A stretch of 64,000 nucleotides of DNA from Corynespora cassiicola (taxonomy: Eukaryota > Ascomycota > Dothideomycetes > Pleosporales > Corynesporascaceae). Positions 10,361 to 20,994 of the stretch are shown here, piece after piece. A model generated the notes under the pieces. The model saw only the letters and a program-made list of their open reading frames with translations. It was not told the origin of the DNA and ran no database searches. Each line of letters starts with the position of its first letter. Positions within the stretch are counted from its first letter, which is position 1. The translations under genes and the position numbers were made by a program. The stretch spans positions 4,278,001 through 4,342,000 of the forward strand of contig JAEUWY010000002.1 of assembly GCA_022059125.1 (NCBI GenBank), read 5' to 3'.

Positions 10361-13297
10361 TCAAGGGGGCAATACAATCATATCAAGATCGTAACCATCT
10401 TCCTCTAGCTTTCGGCCATGCACAGTATCTTTTAGGATGAGTTTTTCGAACCCTGGCTTGAATCCCACCCCAGCCCTATTGAATTAGTTAATGAAATGTT
10501 GGAATCACGGAAAGGACGTACCTGATCATAGTAATGGCCATGTTCCTCGCCTTGTCCTTCAGCTGCACTTGGTCTTTGTCCTGAAGTAGCTGATACCCTT
10601 CACGTTTGTCGTATTCTAGGATCCTCGAATAACTTTGCGGGAACATCTCCATGTATTGGATAAGAGCATCTTCCTCTTCGGCAGTCCACGTACACCGACC
10701 TCTTCGTTGCCTGGGTTGCCTAATAGGTCCACGCTGTGCTCCAGATGGAGCTCGAGCTCGATCTCCGCCATATCTGCTAAGTTGCTTCATATCCTGAAAG
10801 CGTGGGGGAGGAAGCTCCGTTCCTCCCTGTGTTCCAGGGTCTTGTGTTCTAGGCTCCTGTGTTCTAGGTTCTCGAGTGCTAGATTCCTGCGTCCTGGACT
10901 CCGAAACACCGTCTTCGCGCCGGGAAAAGAACGAAGCAACGCCCCTTCGAGCCACAGGCTGGTGGCTAGGAGGTACCTTCTGTGAGCTAGATTCGAGGCG
11001 GGGCCGTTTTGCGACAGGCGCGATCGAGCGCCGTTGGTGCACTCCCGCCGTGCGGTTTGCAGGTTCAAAAGCTTCTTCGTCATCATCGTCATCAGCTGAA
11101 CGGCGCCTTTTTCTCCCAGGAGTAGATTCTTGCCGCTGCTTCCCCTTTTTGAAAGAGGAAGGACCCGGGGTGGCTTGGTTGTCGGTGACTTGGAAGCTGA
11201 CTGTCTGTCTGACCTCTTGCTCGTTCGTAACTTTGGGTTTCGGTCGGTTTTCTTTACCTGTTTTCGCGGTCTTATTCAACAAGGCTACCATGGCCGCCGA
11301 TGAAAGTGGAGGACCTCTCTCCGAGTCTTTCTCTCGTTCCGGTTCATCTGGCCTTTCGCGTGCCTCGGGATGTTCCACATCTTCAGATACTTCTGGCCCA
11401 CCGTCGGGCTGTATGGGAGGGAAAACCTCATCTTCATCAAGCGGGAGATCAATGAAACGCTCGTCGTCTTGCTCAGTCGGTTCGTCATTATTCGGTTCTG
11501 GGACAGATTGCTGCACTGGCTGCGCATGTTCTGTCGGCTCGTCCTGATTTGGTTCCGGGGCATATTGCTGCACTGGCTGCGCGTGTTCTGCCGGCTGCTC
11601 CGCCGCCACACTTTGGGGGCCAAAAAGCAGATCAATTACCTCATCATCAACACCGGCATCTGGATCAAATTTCCTGCTGCTCCGTCTTTTGCTTCGCTTG
11701 AACGATGTTCTCTTTTTCCGCGGGGATGCGCGCGATACCAGAGTGGCATCCTGATCTTCAACGGGTCGTTGCATTTCGGTCTTGATCTTTTCGAGAATGC
11801 TACTGATGCCGCCTTGTTTTTGGATGGCTTCGTCCAACTCAATGTATCGTTGACGTGCCCAGTCGAGCAATAGAAGCAGGGTTTCCTCCCACGGAAACAT
11901 CATATTCAACCCATCCAGATCGATCCTTTCCCCTGGTTCGCGGGATTGCGCATCTGCTGGGATCAAGGCCTTCAGTTCCGCGACCCGTTGAGCGACCCTG
12001 TCACTCAGCCGCTGTGGTAATTTTTCATCTCCCCCGAGTGCGGATGTAGCCCACCCCCGAACATTGGACGCCTCTTGAGAGAGCTCCGAGTGTAAGAATA
12101 CCTCTTCAAGCTCCTCCTCCGGGTCAAAGGTCTTCTCATTTGACGAACGCTCCAATACCAGGATAGCAAGCTGTGTTCTCAGCTCTAGTGCCAAATCAAA
12201 AGTCTTGTCAAGAAGTGCACTGTCCCCTGCCAAGACCCTTTCGTCCTTGCCATCGACAAAGTTGGGTATGAAGTGAGTGGGAAACAGGTTGTCAAGCTCG
12301 CGCAATGTACCCCATGTCGAGCTACTGGTTTTACTCGAGTGTATCATCTCTTTTGCAAGTACCAAGAGGTTCGCTAGATATAGCACGAGATCCAGTCCGC
12401 ACTGGGCAGCCGCGACATCCCGATTTGGGCCGAAAAGAGACCGGTGGATAGCCCGGACAGATATGTACACTTGGTGTTCGCTTCGATAGTGCTTCATGCG
12501 GTGTTTGACATCATCTTCAAAGTCCCGGAAATCGCCATTAAATTCAGAATCAGGCATTTGTGCTTCTCGAATGTGCGTCTGGTCGTCTTCTGGGCGCCCG
12601 GCCTTGGGAACTAAAAGGTCTAAAAAGTCCTTTGTTTCGCTGTAGAGTTTAGAGAAGTGGCGGATGACCAGCTTCGACTCCAACAGCTCTGCTTCGACCA
12701 TAGACATGGACGAGATGGCAGTGGTGCCGGACATTTCAGATATCGCGCCCGGTGAACGAAGAGAATTGGGCACTGGGACATCTGAACGAGGCGGGGTGCC
12801 AGGCGCATCCATGACGGCAATAGTCGTGTCCACTTCTTCAACAACGGTAAGATCTGATGAGGGCTCAGTCAGCACCTGCGTTTGGTTTGTCTTTTGAATC
12901 AAGCGCCAGTGGTAGGACAGCAATGCGGGGCAGCCACAGAATCGAGGCGCATCAGATGCCAATGCATGAAATGGTACAAAGTAGAGAGTAAAATGCTATG
13001 TGGAATACAAGGCAGACAAGACTAACCTCCCAGCGAGTCCTTTTGCGCATGGCGCTTTGTTGCCTGTCTGAGCGGACCCGCGACATTGCCCTCACTAATG
13101 TCGCTCGCGATGCTCGCCTGTCGGGCGCTGCGACGCGTAGGCTTCACCAGTTCAGGGTAATCAGTGATCTCGCGGCTTGCGCTTCTTGTCGAGCGGCGCG
13201 TAATGCGACTGGCTGGCGGTGGATTCGGCTTGGAAGCCGGTTGTGGAGTGGGCGTGGTGCGGCGACTGGAAGGCCGCATGCCTCTGCGGTCGGCCAT
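10361..13297 (-). CDS. Telomere-repeat-binding Myb protein (Taz1/TRF-like)
   Basis: Predicted double-strand telomere-binding protein of the TRF/Taz1/Tbf1 type, nuclear. Exons are 13297-13027, 12853-10522 and 10475-10361 (905 residues). Introns are 173 nt (GTTAGT) and only 46 nt (GTACGT, with TAACTAAT). The basic N-terminus (residues 1-60) is followed by a helical region (about 130-430) that fits a TRF-type dimerisation domain. A long disordered linker with repeats follows. A single C-terminal Myb/SANT domain (about 808-868) has RGRCTWTAEEEDAL and the telobox-like VQLKDKARN; the canonical telobox is VDLKDKWRN, so two positions differ. The last exon adds AGVGFKPGFEKL and a short tail; without splicing the protein would end in the third Myb helix region. 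It could be Tbf1-like rather than Taz1-like. Confidence 0.82.
10825..10900 (-). repeat. RTQEP-type short peptide repeats in the telomere protein
   Basis: The coding strand carries several imperfect copies of a 15-18-bp unit encoding (T)REPRTQEPRTQDPGTQ-like peptides. It sits in the disordered linker of the Myb protein and is probably prone to length change. Confidence 0.7.
11476..11600 (-). repeat. Imperfect ~60-bp tandem duplication in the telomere protein
   Basis: Two adjacent copies encode EHAQPVQQ..PEPN..EPT. They differ by a few substitutions (PVQQYAPEPNQDEP versus PVQQSVPEPNNDEP), so the duplication is not very recent. It lies in the linker before the Myb domain. Confidence 0.8.
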
Positions 13298-13490
13298 TTC
13301 GCGCGGTCAGATGCAGAGGGCATGTAACTACGAGGACATGGACTAGACGTGGTGAGGCATGAAGGACGCGATGCAGCGATGGGTTGGCCTGATGCGGTGG
13401 TGTTTGTTTATGGATGCTACGCGTGAATGAGACGGACTGGGGGGTGCGTGATCCTTGCGAGTGCACGTGATCCGAGAGACTCGACAGATC

Positions 13491-13502
13491 GATCACGTGA
13501 TG
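13491..13502. promoter_or_regulatory. GATCACGTGATG bHLH-type palindrome
   Basis: Second TCACGTGA site in the window, about 195 bp upstream of the telomere-binding protein start. A related half site (GCACGTGA) lies at about 13463-13470. Same core as at 8751. Function inferred. Confidence 0.4.
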
Positions 13503-14100
13503 TACAACGCGGCACCAGCCCTGGAACGCTCCAGCCTCCCCGTGGCTTGGAGCAGCTTCAGGGCTTAGGCTCAGGCTAGCTGCTCAGATGCGTCGTCCAG
13601 GTCCTGACGCGGCGCCGGCCAACCGTCACAGCCGTGCCCAGGGGAAGGGGATTAGCGGCTGGACGTGCATTGGAGACCGACGAATGTTTGAAAAAGATCA
13701 GTCAGAAACGCTGTGCGCCGCCGACTCACAGCGGTCCTTTGCGCGAGACCCATCCAGAGAGAGACCCCTTTTCTTGCGCGGCCTCTTCGTCACCGCGGCC
13801 CCAGAAGCTCTAAATATATTGCTGAGCCCGTCGCTGCAGGCCCCTTGCGCGTACCCTCGTATTGGCCTCCTAAAACCGTCGCCTCACCCAACACCTCAGA
13901 GAAGGCTCCTGTACGTCTTACACGACGACACATAGCCCAATCTTCCAAACGGCTCCCGCTGCCCCACCGGGACCGTCCTTTCTTCAGGACACCTGTTTCT
14001 TCATTTGATTGCCTTTTGTTTCCTTTTTCCTGGCCACCATCCCTCCACCTTGGCCTGCTGAAAGACTGCGAGATACCCCTGTCCACATTTTCGTCGCCGC

Positions 14101-14125
14101 CGTCGCTGTCGCTGTCGCTGTCGCC
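14101..14125 (+). repeat. (GTCGCT)n hexamer repeat in 5' leader
   Basis: About four copies of GTCGCT/TCGCTG within 55 bp upstream of the Gdt1-like start codon, likely in the 5' UTR. Confidence 0.75.
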
Positions 14126-14155
14126 TCTGCCCTCACCCTCATCCCCGCCGTCATC

Positions 14156-15831
14156 ATGAGGCTCCGAAGCCCGCGCGCGTCCGCCCTGCTCCTCCTCCTC
14201 CCCACCCTCCACGTTCTCGCCGCATCCGCAACCAAAGAAGCCGACGATGCGCAGGTCGCGCGAGCAGCGGTCCCCGAACGCCCCGATGTCACCAACCTGG
14301 CCACTCCCGCGCCGAACCAAGCGTCCAAGGCTACAAAGGATGCCCCAGTCGATGGGATGGACGGAAAGCCCCATGAAGGCCCCTATGTAGATGACAAGCC
14401 CGCTCCTGCGAAGCAAGAGCCCGGCGGCATCGAGGAGCTGCGTCCCAGCGCCACTCGCATCACCACAGCCCCGTCCAAGGAGTTGACCAAAGAAGAATGG
14501 GATGCACTGGGCGAGGGGGAAGACGGCGTCATGAATGACCCGAATCGATCTTCTCCCAAAGGGAACACGGGCATCGAGGGCGGCGTGTCCGCCAAAGACA
14601 AGGAGAGACTGGCCCACGAGGACAAGACGGGAGAGAAGCTGGAAAAGGTCCCCGAGTCGCCAAAGGAGGCGCCTCCCCTTCCCCATGGCGAGCAGGAACG
14701 CCTCAAGGAGAAGGAAACAGCCGAGACACAAACACGTGTACTCGGTGCGCAGGGGCTCGAGGTGAGTTACAACGCTAGCTCCACGAGGAGTTTCATGGCT
14801 GACGAAACGATAGAAACCGACCGACCTGCCCGACTCGCCTCACGATATCCCGCATCCCGTCCCACCCTCTGTCTCCAAGGACGATCCCCTAGACACCACC
14901 CCGCCAAAAACATCGACAGGCTCAGGCTCCGGCGCAATGCCCGACGCCGACGCCGACCCCAATGGCGTTATACAGCCATTCCACTCCTTCGTCCTCTCCT
15001 TTACAATGATCATCTTCTCGGAGATTGGCGACAAGACTTTCCTCGTCGCCGCTCTCATGGCCATGCGCCACCCACGACTGCTCGTCTTCTCCGCCGCCTT
15101 TTCGGCTCTCATCGTTATGACGGTTCTTTCTGCTGTGCTGGGTCACGCAGTACCGGCTCTCATTCCTGAGCGCCTCACACACTTTGCTGCCGCTGTTCTT
15201 TTCCTTATCTTCGGAGCCAAGTTGATGCGCGAGGGACTTGCCATGAGCCCCGACGAGGGTGTGGGAGAGGAGATGCGCGAAGTCGAGCAGGAGCTGGAGG
15301 AAAAGGAGCATCTTGCTCGAAAGAGGAGAAAGTCGTCCATCTCCCCCCACGCTCTCGAATCGGGCATTGCGAGACGCTCCAGGTCAAACTCGCGACTCCC
15401 CGCGCCCGCCCGCAGCCCGTCCTCGTCTCCCGTTCGCTCGCTCTCCCCCGGCAGGTCGTCCTTCTCCGGTGCTCTCAGCGGCCTCAACAACTTGTTTTCC
15501 TTGCTCTTGAGCCCTGCTTGGGTGCAGACATTTGTCATGACGTTCCTAGGTGAATGGGGCGACCGCAGCCAGATTGCCACAGTTGCCATGGCTGCGGGGT
15601 CAGATTACTGGTGGGTGACCAGTGGAGCCATCATTGGTCATGGTCTTTGCACAGCGGGCGCCGTCATTGGTGGTCGCGCGATTGCTGGCAGGGTTAGCAT
15701 GCGCGTTGGTAAGAATCCCGTCCGTTCTGTGCCAATTTGGAGACTGACTTGCGACAGTGACCTTGGGTGGTGCGGTAGCTTTCCTGATCTTTGGTGTCAT
15801 TTACTTCCTCGAAGCCATCTACCACGAGTAG
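14156..15831 (+). CDS. Gdt1-like Golgi Ca2+/Mn2+ transporter (UPF0016/TMEM165 family)
   Basis: Family members move Ca2+ and Mn2+ into the Golgi and support protein glycosylation. Exons 14156-14761, 14814-15708 and 15758-15831 give 524 residues; introns are 52 nt (GTGAGT) and 49 nt (GTAAGA). A signal peptide (MRLRSPRASALLLLLP...) is followed by a long polar lumenal stretch to about residue 255, much longer than in yeast Gdt1. The two diagnostic motifs are E-I-G-D-K-T (from E272) and E-W-G-D-R-S (from E449), each heading a three-span repeat. Between the repeats is a basic, serine-rich cytosolic loop with SPxR motifs that could be phosphorylated. The protein ends VTLGGAVAFLIFGVIYFLEAIYHE in separate pieces across the last junction. 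The polar extension is the odd part. Confidence 0.9.
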
Positions 15832-17434
15832 ATACACAGAGGCCACAAGCATCGTTAGGCGCCTTCGGTTACACGGACATGCCACGGGTTAAATCATTGT
15901 AATACTGTTCGCACATGATGGGCTGGACAGGTGTCTTCGTTTTTTGTAATACTATAATTGTACTGGCGCCACGCTATGAAACGGCTGAAAAAAAGGGTCA
16001 TTTGGAGTTTGATGGAGGATCATTGCATACACGGGGAGCTTATTGTTGTGAGATAGAGGCTAAGCTACGAGTATTCGGCTTGTCAATTGACCGGAATTCT
16101 CTCACATGGCTGCGGGAGTTACGCCAAACGTCAATGCGTCTTCGAAGGTGGTGGCCTGGGCCACGAAACCATGTCTTGGAATTTACGTAGGGCTGAGAAC
16201 TCTAGATCTTCGTCTGGGATATCATGCCACGTGATTGATGATCGACCTTGGCCCCTGGGGCTGCCTTCCTACGCTCGATCTCTGTGCATGGATCCTTCTT
16301 TAGCACCCTTCTGATCAACAGTCCGATGCCTGGAGAAAACAATGCGAACCCCATTGCAGGGAACAAAAGCTCTTTACAAGCTCCTGTCGCATTTCTTGGC
16401 TTCCACCTAGGTTCCTCTACAATCTTTGGACCCTTCAGCTCTACTCAACACGAAGCCAAGAGGCGAGCGAATCCCGTAATTGTGTCTTGGTCGGCGAGAC
16501 AGGGTGATGAAAGGAACTCAAGATCCACCCGTGGAGGCTCAGCCCGTCGGAAACGGTCACCATGCCTAACTCTGATTGGGCTACATCATAACTTTCGCTA
16601 TTCAGCTCCACACGCCTGTTCTGACGTGTGACTGTTGAATGCTGCTTACGGGTCAAGTGGGCCGCATTTAGCATGGCATCCCTCATATCCGTGTACCAAG
16701 ACTGGCCAGCCTCGAAATTCGCCGAGTCATGCCTCAGGGGAGGGTCTGGCCCCTAGTCCCGGACCAGGCCTCTTCACAGGCTTAGCGAGAGCTACCTGTG
16801 TTATGCTTTCTTTCAAGCCTTGAAGCTTATTTCCAATAGAAGAGTTACGAGCATTACGTTCAGCTTATGCTCAGTGGCTTAGACCTAACTGTCTTTAACG
16901 AAGCCACCCTTTGAAAAGATCGTCCGCGACAAAGGAACACTGGATGACCATTCCTCTTCTAGATCGTTTTCTCGTCTATATCGCAAGGAGTGCTCCGAAA
17001 TTGGAACTCTGGTGCAGGGGCCCGGCGTCGTCGAAACTTCCCCAGGATTTTCGCCTATCTAGACCCCATGGCCAAGAGCCGCACAAAACGAAGCCCAGGG
17101 GCTGAGGAGACACGTCCTGTAGGTAGTTCCTGAAGAGATATATAAGATGTCCTGATCACACCTGGAAAACTGGCAAATCCCTTCCGCTCTTTTTTTGTCG
17201 TCGTCATCTTGTCCCGGGGTTTAGCTTTGGTTTTGGACCATCGAAGCGTGTCGTACCGGAATCACCACCACCAATTCGCATCACGGTTATTTTCAGAAAC
17301 TTCATACGTCGAACAGCAATCACATGTTTCATCATACATTCCTCTCATTATACCATTGTTAATAGCTGGAATCACCCACTCGCTCTACCACACACTACAA
17401 TAATTTCAAGTATTCCGCTTCAAAATCACCAACC
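15832..17434. other. 1.6-kb intergenic, promoter of the peroxidase
   Basis: Open frames in this stretch (for example 16248-16631) show no domain features and overlap each other in several frames. A TATA-like box lies at 17139. I see no transposon ends. Confidence 0.45.
17139..17145 (+). promoter_or_regulatory. TATA-like box upstream of the peroxidase
   Basis: TATATAA about 290 bp before the ATG at 17435. The distance implies a leader of roughly 250 nt or a closer unrecognised core promoter. Confidence 0.35.
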
Positions 17435-18732
17435 ATGAAAGTCTCGAATATCGTCATGAGCCTCGGGGCTCTGTCTATGCTTGAGGTAGCTTTGGCTTAC
17501 CCCGGCATGGGAAATACAATCCGCGAGATACAGCAACGATCTCTTGAGAGAAGAGCCCCCAGGCGTGCAGCCCATCCTCGAATGACCAATGATGGCCTTG
17601 AGCGCCGACAGGAGACTGATGAGAATGATGAAGGCGAGACTGAGGAGCCGGAGGTGCAGGACCCCAATGATGATGGATCTGCGCCGCCTGTCCTCATTGG
17701 AGACATCAAAGACGGGGGGTCAACGCCTGTTGGAAAGGCCATAGCCAGGATTCTTCTCGAGCAAGAATCCGGGGAGAGCAATGAAGGGGGCTACAGAGTT
17801 CCGGGAGCTCTGGGCTCACGTCAGTGCAAGGCCGACACGTGCTGCGTGTGGTCGTATGTGGCCAACACGCTCAGCTCGGCGTTCAAGGGCCGGAATGGTC
17901 GATGCAACAAATATGCCCGGGCAGCCATTCGGCTCGGCTTCCACGATGCCGGAACGTGGTCGCAGGTGCTGGCTGATCAGGGCAAAGACTTCGGAGGTGC
18001 GGACGGAAGTATTGCTCTTTCCAAAGAAGAAATCAAGAGGCCCGAGAACAACGGCCTGCAGGATATCACGAAGATGATGATTGATTGGCAGAGGAGATTT
18101 GGAGTGGGGATGGGGGACCTGATCCAGTTCGCTGCAAAGCATGCAGTAGTTAGTAGGTATCCGCATTCAGACATTTTCAATCTGGCCCTAACACGGAAAC
18201 AGCATGTCCATTGGGACCTCGCATCCGCACCTTTGTTGGGCGCAAGGATAGCAGCAAGCCTGCCATTGACGGGCTTTTGCCTGGCGTCAACGACTCGGCC
18301 GATAAGCTCATCAAGCTGTTCGAGGACAAGACCATTTCTCCCCACGATCTCGTAGCTCTTCTCGGTGCCCACACGACTTCCGAGCAGTTCTTCGTCGACC
18401 CCAAGCGCAGGGGCGCACCACAAGACGGCACGCCGGGAGTGTGGGACACGCTCTTCTACAACCAGACGCTCGGCACCGGCCCCCTGCCCAAGGAGGTATT
18501 TCGATTCCCGAGCGACATTGCCCTGAGCAAGGACCCGAGGACCAAGGGCGAGTGGGAAAGCTTTTCGGGACCCGGAGGCCAGAGCCACTGGAATGAAGAC
18601 TATGCGTACTCGTACATTCGCCTGTCGCTGCTGGGGGTGAACAACATCAACAGCCTGACCGAATGCACAAAAGTGCTCCCGATGCCCCAGAAGAAGTACA
18701 AAGGGGCCGGGGAGCTTCTCCAGAACGAGTGA
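17435..18732 (+). CDS. Secreted ascomycete class II-like heme peroxidase (AA2-type)
   Basis: Plant-type heme peroxidase predicted to be secreted, oxidising phenolics or other donors with H2O2. Exons 17435-18152 and 18203-18732 (415 residues); the 50-nt intron (GTAGGT, CCTAAC branch) joins AVV to TCPLGPR. Residues 1-21 are a signal peptide ending near ALAYPGM. A long acidic, basic-capped region (about 30-125) without family similarity precedes the first Cys cluster and may be a propeptide. The distal site is IRLGFHDAGTW with Arg166 and His170; the Ca2+/heme region is GGADGSI; the proximal His is His296 in LLGAHTTSEQF. Cysteines at CKADTCC fit the usual disulfides. Substrate class (lignin, manganese or generic) cannot be told by eye. 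Confidence 0.87.
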
Positions 18733-19324
18733 CGGGACGGTGGTGGGCGTTACTTTTGTTTTCTACCCGCTGGCTTTGCCACCACCCTCGCGCCCATGTA
18801 GATACCCCGAGGCGTGTCGCTTCCATAATGTAATGTTAATACTGCTCGCCATTATGATATCGTATGAGAGAGAGAAAAAAGACCAGCATCATCACCGTTC
18901 ACCGTCGTCGTTTGCTTGAGGTGTGAGGACGCGGGCGCTGCCGCGCCTGGACCACGGCAGCTCCACCGTCCGGGCCAGGGCCGGGCTGATTGGACGACGG
19001 CCGCCTCGTCTTGGCGGTGAAGTGACCTGTGCGGGCGTGGACCCCCGCGGTGAGGCAGCGCAACTCTCATCACCTGCAGCTCCGGAGTCTCTGGCCTTTG
19101 CTTTTAAAAACCTCAGTCCTTCTTGCGCAGCCTCCCTCCAACACCAATCCCTCCCTCGGCCCCCGCGACACTTGTTCTTTGTACACCACCGATCGTGCTC
19201 TATTGTGCTCAGCTTGCTCATTCTTATTTCTTTCGCCATCGGCACCCACGCTCAACGTTTCCGGCCTTAACGCCTCGGCTCACCATCCATCTCTCTTGCG
19301 CCGGCCGCATCTTCCTGGAAAGCC
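18733..19324. other. Intergenic and 5' leader of the cyclin gene
   Basis: Tandem genes on the plus strand are separated by about 590 bp. The right half is C-rich with CT tracts typical of fungal leaders. No gene is supported. Confidence 0.5.
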
Positions 19325-20365
19325 ATGGTCTCGACCGCGACCAACCCGCCTCATGTGCATCGCGAGCCTCCGCGCCCTCCGCCGCCCGCCGTCGTCCAGG
19401 CTGAGCAGCAATGGATCTTCACCGAAGAGGAGCTGCTGCAGACGCCTTCCATCTGCGATGGCATGTCGGTCGAAGAGGAGCGCACCTTGCGCAAGAAGGG
19501 CGTCAACTTCATCCTGCAGGTCGGGATGATGCTCAAGCTCCCCCAGACCACGCTCAGCACGGCGGCCGTCTTCCTCAACCGCTTCCTGATGCGCCACAGC
19601 CTCAAGTCTAGTCCCGGAAACAGGGCCCTCCATCACTATGTGAGTCCTCCACCAAACCTCCCAGAACCGCCATCGCTAACCGCCTGCCAGCAAATCGCCG
19701 CCACCGCCCTCTTCCTCGCTACCAAGGTCGAGGAGAATTGCCGCAAGATGAAGGAGATCGTCGTCATGTGCGTCCGCGTCGCACTCAAGGACCCCAACAA
19801 ACTCGTCGACGAGCAGACCAAGGATTTCTGGAAGTGGCGCGACACCATCTTGTACTCGGAGGACGTCCTGCTCGAGGCCCTCTCCTTCGACTTCAATGTT
19901 GAGCCACCCTACAAGATCATGTACGATATGCTAAAATACTACGGAATCGAGCACAACAAGCGACTTCGCAATGCGGCCTGGGCCTTCCTCTCCGATTCTT
20001 GCCTTACTCAGCTCTGTCTCCTGTTCAATCCTCGCACCATTGCTGCCGCCTCCTTGTATGCCGGGGCTAGACTTGTCGGCATCGAGCTCCCAAGCCAGGA
20101 CGGAAAGCATTGGTGGGAGGTACAGCATGTCAAGCTGCGCGACATTCGTCGCGCCTGCAATCTCATGGCCGAGATTTACGAGCAGAGTATTCAGCAAGAC
20201 GGTGAGCCGAATATATACGTGGGCTTGCGGTCGCCCGAGGGAGAAATCGACTTCGGTACGCCAGGATCACTAACAGCCAGTCAGTCCGCGGACGCCCAGA
20301 ACGGGAATCAGAGTGGTGAACGAAACGAAGAGGTTGTGAGCGAAGAAGGAGAGGTGGACGGCTGA
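19325..20365 (+). CDS. Cyclin of the transcriptional CDK family (cyclin K/T, Pch1/Ctk2-like)
   Basis: Predicted regulatory subunit of a CDK that phosphorylates the RNA polymerase II C-terminal domain, nuclear. Exons 19325-19639 and 19691-20365 give 329 residues. The first cyclin box has QWIFTEEELLQTPSICDGMS and GVNFILQVGMMLKLPQTTL, continuing into IAATALFLATKVEE after the junction. A second cyclin box (about 160-260) follows. The tail is acidic and polar (GNQSGERNEEVVSEEGEVDG). The pattern is nearest to fission yeast Pch1 (Cdk9 partner); a Ctk2 role is possible. The 51-nt intron (GTGAGT...CTAACCGCCTGCCAG) is a multiple of three and has no stop, so retention would insert 17 residues in the first cyclin box. 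Confidence 0.88.
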   Translation: MVSTATNPPHVHREPPRPPPPAVVQAEQQWIFTEEELLQTPSICDGMSVEEERTLRKKGVNFILQVGMMLKLPQTTLSTAAVFLNRFLMRHSLKSSPGNRALHHYVSPPPNLPEPPSLTACQQIAATALFLATKVEENCRKMKEIVVMCVRVALKDPNKLVDEQTKDFWKWRDTILYSEDVLLEALSFDFNVEPPYKIMYDMLKYYGIEHNKRLRNAAWAFLSDSCLTQLCLLFNPRTIAAASLYAGARLVGIELPSQDGKHWWEVQHVKLRDIRRACNLMAEIYEQSIQQDGEPNIYVGLRSPEGEIDFGTPGSLTASQSADAQNGNQSGERNEEVVSEEGEVDG

Positions 20366-20994
20366 GGGGTTTCTCAACGATTCCTTGGCACATCGATCGA
20401 CGATTCAATTGCATGCATTTATACGGGGCCGGGAGTTACGGAATACACACAGAGATACCCCACGGCTCAGGGTTCGGCTTATCATTTTTTCCTTTGCAAT
20501 ACCCGGGAGGTCGAGCGTTGGTTTACGAGGAGGCTCGGCTTCGACTGCTTGCTGCTTTTATTTCCCTGTTTCTTGCCCTACTTTGCTTTTGCTGGTTTGC
20601 TGGATATCGTCGACATATTATTAGCGCCATCATCTAGTGTTATTACCATTTCCCCTTAGCTACAGTCACCAATCCAGAATGCATTTAAAACAATGCTCCA
20701 TGTTGTGAAGGAGAATAATCAAGTGTCGAAAATCAGGATGTACCACCGCCAATCGGCCAATCATGTGTTCTGTTATGCCGCAGCGCGAGCAGCCGAGGCA
20801 TCTTTGTCAAGACGTCACCACGCCGTTCGAGGCCTTCATCTCAAGCTACTATCTAGGAGCAATCTCCGGCCCTGCCACTGTCATCTGATTTCATCTCTTA
20901 ATCACCGCTCTTTCTGGCGCGTTGGCTTTGTTCTTAGGCAGCGTTTCGTTTCGCACTATTTCCCGTTCCTGCAGGACCCCAGCAAATCTAGAAA
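20366..20994. other. Intergenic, no gene seen
   Basis: About 630 bp between same-strand genes, with mixed composition. It holds 3' UTR of the cyclin gene and the promoter of the hydrolase. Confidence 0.5.

Larger units (their letters stand above)
13298..14155. other. Divergent promoter region
   Basis: Between the telomere protein (minus) and the Gdt1-like gene (plus). It contains TCACGTGA (13493-13500) and a GCACGTGA site about 30 bp to its left. From 14030 on, the sequence is pyrimidine-rich and carries a hexamer repeat. No gene is supported. Confidence 0.5.

Noticed and set aside
13790..14731. 313-codon minus-strand frame opposite the Gdt1-like gene
   Set aside because: Low-complexity Gly/Arg sequence mirrored from the real gene and its hexamer repeat.
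16248..16631. 127-codon plus-strand frame in the intergenic before the peroxidase
   Set aside because: No motif, overlapped by other frames, no splice partners.
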